This document shows positions 59,744 through 64,000 of a DNA stretch of 64,000 nucleotides, one piece after another. How positions within the stretch are numbered: the stretch's first letter is position 1; each line of letters begins with the position of its first letter. A program made the position numbers and the translations under genes. Source of the stretch: JAQBXX01 sp947085325 (lineage in GTDB: Bacteria; Pseudomonadota; Gammaproteobacteria; SURF-13); assembly GCA_947085325.1 (NCBI GenBank), contig CAMTVY010000008.1:1-64000 (forward strand), in the 5' to 3' direction. The notes below the pieces were generated by a model, which saw only the letters and a program-made list of their open reading frames with translations, ran no database searches and had not been told where the DNA came from.

Positions 59744-60496
59744 CTAGGCGTTGATGGAGCGCCCGCCATCCACGGTAATTACCTGGCCGGTGATATAGCC
59801 CGCATCACGGATCAGAAACAGCACCGCGCGTGCGATGTCATCCGGGTCGCCCTGACGCTTGAGCAGGGTGCGGGAAATGATGCGCTGCTGAGTGACCTCG
59901 TCTATCGCTTCCGGCCACAGAATGGCGCCGGGTGAGACCGCATTCACGCGCACTTGCGGCGCGAGTTCGCAGGCCAGCGCCTTGGTCAGCATCACCAGAC
60001 CGGCCTTGGCCGTGCTGTAGACGGGGTAGGTCTTGAGCGGACGGTCGGCGTGGATGTCGACGATATTGATGATGCACCCGTTCGCCTCGGCGAGCGCGCG
60101 CGCGGCGGCCTGCGCCGCGAAAAACGGCGCGCGCAGATTGCTGCCCATGATGTCATTCCATTGTGCATCGCTCACCGAGCCTAGCGGTGTCGGATAAAAA
60201 CTGGAGGCATTGTTGATTAGCACATCGAGCTTGCCCCACGCGCCAATGGCATCCTGCACCATGTGCGTGACCTTTGCGCTGTCCAGAAGATCGGCCTGCA
60301 TGAGGACGACGGAGTCGGCGCGTGCAGCGTTGAGCTTTTCCTGTAGCGCATGCGCGGCCTGTTTGGAGGTACGGTAATGCAGCGCCAGATTGAGGCCTTC
60401 GGCATGCAGTGCTGCGGCGATCACCGCACCCACGCGCTGCGCCGCGCCGGTGATGAGCGCCACTTTTCCGCTCAGGCTGTTTGTATTATTCTGCAT
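59744..60496 (-). CDS. folM: Pteridine reductase (short-chain dehydrogenase)
   Basis: A 250-residue SDR. The cofactor motif TGAAQRVGAVIA (near residue 17) has the Arg typical of NADPH-dependent pteridine reductases. NNASSFYPTPLG and the active-site YSTAKAGL (Tyr-x-x-x-Lys) are present, with Asp in the VDIHADRP segment where many SDRs have Ser, as in FolM. It reduces dihydro- to tetrahydropterins or folate. Its location next to folB-folK fits. It diverges from midA. Confidence 0.9.
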   Translation of the reverse strand: MQNNTNSLSGKVALITGAAQRVGAVIAAALHAEGLNLALHYRTSKQAAHALQEKLNAARADSVVLMQADLLDSAKVTHMVQDAIGAWGKLDVLINNASSFYPTPLGSVSDAQWNDIMGSNLRAPFFAAQAAARALAEANGCIINIVDIHADRPLKTYPVYSTAKAGLVMLTKALACELAPQVRVNAVSPGAILWPEAIDEVTQQRIISRTLLKRQGDPDDIARAVLFLIRDAGYITGQVITVDGGRSINA

Positions 60497-60570
60497 CGCA
60501 CCCTCGTGTCGTCAGGCCGTCGTTCACGGCTAGCGTAACCTAAAATGCTACTGCATAGAATAACCTCTGC

Positions 60571-61752
60571 ATGAACATCACGCGCATGGATTTGCCTGCA
60601 CCGGGCCCGCTTGAGGCGGCGCACAGCGCGCACCTGCAGGATCTTATTCGCCGCGAGATCGAGCGGGCGGGCGGGCGCATTACCTTTGCGCGCTACATGG
60701 AACTCGCGCTCTATGCCCCTGGCCTCGGCTATTACAGCGCCGGTCTGCAGAAGTTCGGCGCGGGCGGGGATTTCGTCACCGCGCCGGAAATCTCCCCCTT
60801 GTTTGCACGCTGTATCGCGCGCCAGTGTCAGCAGGTGCTGGAACAGATGGAGCAGGGGGGTATTCTGGAGGTGGGTGCGGGCTCCGGCGTGCTGGCGTGT
60901 GATGTGCTGAGCGAGTGCGAACGCCTGGGCTGTCTGCCGCAGCATTACTTTATTCTCGAACTCAGCGCCGAATTGCGCGCACGGCAACGGGATGCGCTGC
61001 GGCGCGTGCCGCATCTCGCCGGGTGCGTGCGCTGGCTCGACACGCTGCCGGAGCACGGCTTTCACGGCGTGGTGCTTGCCAACGAAGTGCTGGACGCGAT
61101 GCCGCTGCATCGCTTCCGTATCGACGGCGACGCCATTTATGAATGTTACGTGGGATATGAGGGCGGGTGTTTTGTGTGGCGTCACGGCCCCGTAAGCGAT
61201 GCTGCGCTGGCCGGGCGTATCGACGCCGTGCGCAGCCGTGTGCACGATCTGCCGCAGGTGTTTGAGTCGGAGGTAAGTCTCGCTGCGTCCGCCTGGATAC
61301 GCAGCATCGCGGACGTGATCGAACGCGGCCTGGTACTGTTGATCGACTACGGTCATGCACGCAGCGAGCTGTATCATGCGCAGCGCGCAGACGGCACGCT
61401 GTTGTGCCATTACCGTCACCGCGCGCATGCCGACCCGCTGATACTCACCGGCTTGCAGGATATTACCGCGCACGTCGATTTCACCGCCGTGGCCGAGGCC
61501 GCGCACGATGCCGGCCTCGCCGTGGCGGGTTACACCACACAGGCGCACTTTCTGCTCGCCTGCGGTCTGATGGAGATGGTGGGTGGTGCCGATGCGAATG
61601 ATGCGGCCACGTATTTGCCGCTGATGCAGCAGGTCAAAAAACTCACCCAGCCGGATGAAATGGGGGAGATATTCAAGGTGATTGCACTCACGCGCGGCAT
61701 CGATGCCGCGCTGCTCGGTTTTGCACTCAGGGATAATCGCGGCAGGCTGTGA
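60571..61752 (+). CDS. SAM-dependent methyltransferase, MidA/NDUFAF7 family
   Basis: A 393-residue class I methyltransferase-like protein. FARYMELALYAPGLGYYSAG and FGAGGDFVTAPEISPLFARCIA are the MidA signature. The SAM-binding glycine loop is ILEVGAGSGVLACDVL near residue 95, and VVLANEVLDAMPLHRF follows. The mitochondrial homologue methylates an arginine of complex I; the bacterial substrate is unknown. It is often found near folate genes. The 3' end leads into the lemA leader. Confidence 0.9.
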   Translation: MNITRMDLPAPGPLEAAHSAHLQDLIRREIERAGGRITFARYMELALYAPGLGYYSAGLQKFGAGGDFVTAPEISPLFARCIARQCQQVLEQMEQGGILEVGAGSGVLACDVLSECERLGCLPQHYFILELSAELRARQRDALRRVPHLAGCVRWLDTLPEHGFHGVVLANEVLDAMPLHRFRIDGDAIYECYVGYEGGCFVWRHGPVSDAALAGRIDAVRSRVHDLPQVFESEVSLAASAWIRSIADVIERGLVLLIDYGHARSELYHAQRADGTLLCHYRHRAHADPLILTGLQDITAHVDFTAVAEAAHDAGLAVAGYTTQAHFLLACGLMEMVGGADANDAATYLPLMQQVKKLTQPDEMGEIFKVIALTRGIDAALLGFALRDNRGRL

Positions 61753-61829
61753 TTTCTACAGTAACGGCCTTGTGTTTCGCGCCGATCGCCCTCATTCTAG
61801 GTTTTACAAGAATACCTCTGGAGGATGAC

Positions 61830-62435
61830 ATGCGTAACAGATTACGTGCAGTGGGCTTACTGGTTCTGACCGCATTGCTTGGCGGCTGTGGCTACAACAC
61901 GCTGCAAAGCACCGATGAGCAGATCAAGGCCGGCTGGGCGGAGGTATTGAACCAATATCAGCGCCGCGCCGATCTGGTGCCCAACCTCGTCAACGTGGTG
62001 AAGGGCTTCGCTGCGCAGGAAAAGGACGTGCTGCTCGGAGTGACGCAGGCGCGCGCCAAGGTAGGTTCCATTCAGGCCACGCCGGAACTCATCAACGACG
62101 AAAAGGCCTTTGCCAAATTCATCGCCGCGCAGGGTGAGATGAGCAGTGCGCTCGCGCGATTGCTGGTGGTGGCAGAAAACTATCCGCAACTGAAATCGGA
62201 CACCGTGTTCCGTGATTTGCAGGCGCAACTGGAAGGCACGGAAAATCGCATTGCGGTCGCGCGCAACCGCTACATCCAGGCGGTGCAGGAGTACAACGTC
62301 ACCGTGCGCTCCTTCCCCAGCAACCTCACCGCGATGATGTTCGGCTTCAAGGTCAAGCCGGGCTTCACGGTGGAGAATGAAAAGGCCATCGCCACGCCGC
62401 CCAAGGTGGATTTTTCCGCACCCGCTAAACCGTAA
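61830..62435 (+). CDS. lemA: LemA family lipoprotein
   Basis: A 201-residue helical envelope protein. The ATG at 61830 follows TGGAGGATGAC and gives a lipoprotein signal with lipobox LLGGC (Cys20); an in-frame upstream extension has neither. NQYQRRADLVPNLVNVVKGFAAQEKDVL and the late RSFPSNLTAMMFGFK are the family signature. LemA is usually paired with TPM-domain proteins, as here. Its stop overlaps the next start by one base. Confidence 0.93.
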   Translation: MRNRLRAVGLLVLTALLGGCGYNTLQSTDEQIKAGWAEVLNQYQRRADLVPNLVNVVKGFAAQEKDVLLGVTQARAKVGSIQATPELINDEKAFAKFIAAQGEMSSALARLLVVAENYPQLKSDTVFRDLQAQLEGTENRIAVARNRYIQAVQEYNVTVRSFPSNLTAMMFGFKVKPGFTVENEKAIATPPKVDFSAPAKP

Positions 62436-63274
62436 TGTCTAAAGTCTGGGCTGTCCTCTTATTGCTCAGTCTGTCTTTTGTGGCGGCGCAGGCCGATGTG
62501 TCCGTGCCGCCGCTCACTGCGCGCGTCACCGATCTGACCGCAACGCTTTCCGCGTCACAAAAAGGCGAGCTGGAGCGCACGCTACAGGCCTTCGAGGAAA
62601 AAAAGGGCAGCCAGATCGCGGTGCTCATCGTGCCCACCACGCAGCCGGAGGCGATAGAGCAATATTCCATCCGCGTGGCGGAAGAATGGAAACTCGGGCG
62701 CAAAGGCATTGATGACGGCGCGCTGCTGTTGATCGCCAAAGACGACCGCGCGCTGCGCATCGAGGTCGGTTATGGGCTGGAGGGCGTGCTGCCCGACGCG
62801 ATTGCCAAGCGCATTGTGTCTGACATCATCACGCCCTATTTCAGCAGCGGCGATTTCTTCGGCGGCATTCAGGCGGGCGTGCTGTCCATGATAAAGCAGG
62901 TTGAAGGCGAGCCGCTGCCCGCGCCTGTCTCCCAAGCTGGAGCAGACGGCAGTGACTTCGGCGACGTGCTGATGTTGGGGTTGATTCTGGTGTTCATCGT
63001 GGCGCCGATGCTGCGCGGCATGCTGGGCCGTTTTCCGGCGGCGCTGGTCATAGGGCTGGTCGCGGCTATCGCGGGCTGGGTATTGCTGAGCACACTGTTG
63101 ATCGCATTGATGGCGGGATTTTTTGCATTTGTGCTTGCGCTGTTGAGCGGTATTATTCCGCACGGCCGCGGCGGATACCGGCCCGGCGGCTATGGTGGCG
63201 GCGGTTATAGCGGCGGTGGGTTCGGCGGAGGCGGGGGCGGTTTCGGCGGTGGTGGCGCGTCGGGGAGGTGGTGA
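62435..63274 (+). CDS. TPM domain membrane protein, YgcG family
   Basis: A 279-residue protein with a signal peptide (LLLLSLSFVAAQA), an extracytoplasmic TPM domain (about residues 28-150; EEWKLGRKGIDDGALLLIAKDDRALRIEVGYGLEG) and membrane helices at about 170-235. A Gly-rich low-complexity tail of about 35 residues follows. TPM domains bind metal or phosphate esters in other organisms; the bacterial role is unclear, possibly photosystem-like repair or envelope stress. It is translationally linked to lemA. Confidence 0.9.
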   Translation: MSKVWAVLLLLSLSFVAAQADVSVPPLTARVTDLTATLSASQKGELERTLQAFEEKKGSQIAVLIVPTTQPEAIEQYSIRVAEEWKLGRKGIDDGALLLIAKDDRALRIEVGYGLEGVLPDAIAKRIVSDIITPYFSSGDFFGGIQAGVLSMIKQVEGEPLPAPVSQAGADGSDFGDVLMLGLILVFIVAPMLRGMLGRFPAALVIGLVAAIAGWVLLSTLLIALMAGFFAFVLALLSGIIPHGRGGYRPGGYGGGGYSGGGFGGGGGGFGGGGASGRW

Positions 63275-63771
63275 TGATGATCTCACGCTGGCTCAAGCAT
63301 CTATGCAGCGGCCACTGGCAGGTGCGGCGCGCATTTCCGGCAGCGGCCCTGCAGACGATCGAGGCCGCGATCCGCGAAGCGGAGGCGGCGCATCACGGAC
63401 AAATCCGTTTTGCCGTGGAGGCGGGGCTCGACGTCGGCCCGCTGCTCGGAAACAAAACTGCGCGCGAGCGCGCCATCGAGATATTTTCCCGCTTGCGCGT
63501 GTGGGATACCGAAGACAACAACGGCGTGCTGATTTATTTGCTGCTCGCCGATCACGATGTCGAGATCATCGCCGACCGTGGCGTGGATGCGCGCGTGGGG
63601 CGGGAGGGCTGGGAGCAGATCTGCCGCGCCATGGAGGCTGAATTCCGCGCGGGACGTTTTGAAGCAGGCGTACTGGCGGGCATCCGCGCCGTCAGCGCGT
63701 ATCTGCGCAGGCATTATCCCAGGCAGGGCGCGAGCGCCAACGAACTTCCGGATCAGCCGGTACTGTTATGA
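63274..63771 (+). CDS. Second TPM domain protein
   Basis: A 165-residue protein made of a short basic N-terminus and one TPM domain (about residues 25-150; GQIRFAVEAGL, RLRVWDTEDNNGVLIYLLLADHDVEIIADRGVDARV). It has no clear signal peptide and so may lie on the cytoplasmic face. The ATG at 63274 overlaps the previous stop by one base and follows GGGGAGG; GTG codons at 63268 and 63271 are alternatives. The 3' end overlaps the convergent cca stop by six bases. Confidence 0.88.
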   Translation: MMISRWLKHLCSGHWQVRRAFPAAALQTIEAAIREAEAAHHGQIRFAVEAGLDVGPLLGNKTARERAIEIFSRLRVWDTEDNNGVLIYLLLADHDVEIIADRGVDARVGREGWEQICRAMEAEFRAGRFEAGVLAGIRAVSAYLRRHYPRQGASANELPDQPVLL

Positions 63772-64000
63772 GGGTGCCAACGCCTGGCGTATAGACTGGA
63801 TGCGCAATTGGTGCAGTTCGCGCGCGATGGCCTCACCGTTGAAGCCCTGCTCCAGCAACGGCCGCACATCCACGATCGCGCAGGCCGCAAAGGCCTTGCG
63901 AAACATATCCGCCTGCGGGTAGGGCCGGTCTTCATAGCCGGTGCGGCCGCGCGCGTCGGCCTCGCAGGCGAGCAGAAATTGTTCGAAACGCTGCGGGCGG
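63766..64000 (-). CDS. cca: C-terminal part of CCA-adding tRNA nucleotidyltransferase (runs off the window)
   Basis: The minus strand is open from the window edge to TAA at 63768-63766. The 77 codons read RPQRFEQFLLACEADARGR, RPYPQADMFRKAF and an ending IARELHQLRIQSIRQALAPS, matching the C-terminal region of gammaproteobacterial Cca. That enzyme adds or repairs the tRNA 3' CCA. The catalytic N-terminal domain lies outside. The overlap with the TPM gene end suggests both termini are genuine. Confidence 0.85.
   Translation of the reverse strand, partial: RPQRFEQFLLACEADARGRTGYEDRPYPQADMFRKAFAACAIVDVRPLLEQGFNGEAIARELHQLRIQSIRQALAPS

Overview
The window looks like chromosomal DNA of a motile, piliated, sulfur-oxidising gammaproteobacterium. 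Gene orders follow the Pseudomonas/Chromatiales pattern: fliC-flaG-fliD-fliS, fleQ-fleSR-fliEFGHIJ, yggS-proC-yggT opposite pilTU, pilGHIJK-chpABC, dusB-fis-purH-purD and folB-folK. SoxYZ and the proteobacterial (type III) glutamate-cysteine ligase point to a sulfur chemolithotroph lineage. No rRNA, tRNA, CRISPR array, insertion sequence or prophage was seen. Genus cannot be fixed from sequence alone.

Layout. 1-2.8 kb: a compact module of an Fe-S (CCG-type) oxidoreductase, an encapsulated-ferritin-like protein and a DUF3501 protein, then a small secreted CNP1-like protein and parE. 4.7-21.4 kb: a flagellar block with filament genes (sigma-28 promoter before fliC, sigma-54-type promoter before fliD), the master regulator fleQ, the fleSR two-component pair (sigma-54-type promoter) and the basal-body/export genes fliE to fliJ. 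It ends at a decayed receiver-Hpt pseudogene (21.7-22.2 kb). 22.3-26.9 kb: yggT-proC-yggS divergent from pilT-pilU, with mirrored 17-bp sequences in the shared promoter region. 27-31.6 kb (minus strand): an operon yqgE-ruvX-pyrR-pyrB-pyrX-pyrK in which the dihydroorotase homologue has lost metal ligands. 31.7-37 kb (minus strand): gshA-gshB-apbE-NusG_II-Gx transporter-tonB, joining glutathione synthesis to a flavin-transfer module. 37-48.2 kb: the Pil-Chp chemosensory cluster controlling twitching, with a frameshifted pilK. 48.2-52.6 kb: purD, purH, fis and dusB. 52.6-57.9 kb: soxYZ, the periplasmic protease bepA, a polytopic membrane protein, a DUF2024 protein, a PsiE-like protein and plsY. 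58-64 kb: a foreign-looking zinc-ribbon gene, folB-folK-folM, midA, lemA with two TPM-domain genes, and the end of cca.

The most unusual layer is non-coding. At least eight gene junctions carry palindromic elements whose arms are built from short repeated words. Three share one sequence and sit at successive junctions of the gsh-apbE operon, where they supply stop codons, start codons and terminal residues of the flanking proteins. Others, with different words but a similar plan, lie after fliE, fliI, proC, pilU and purH.
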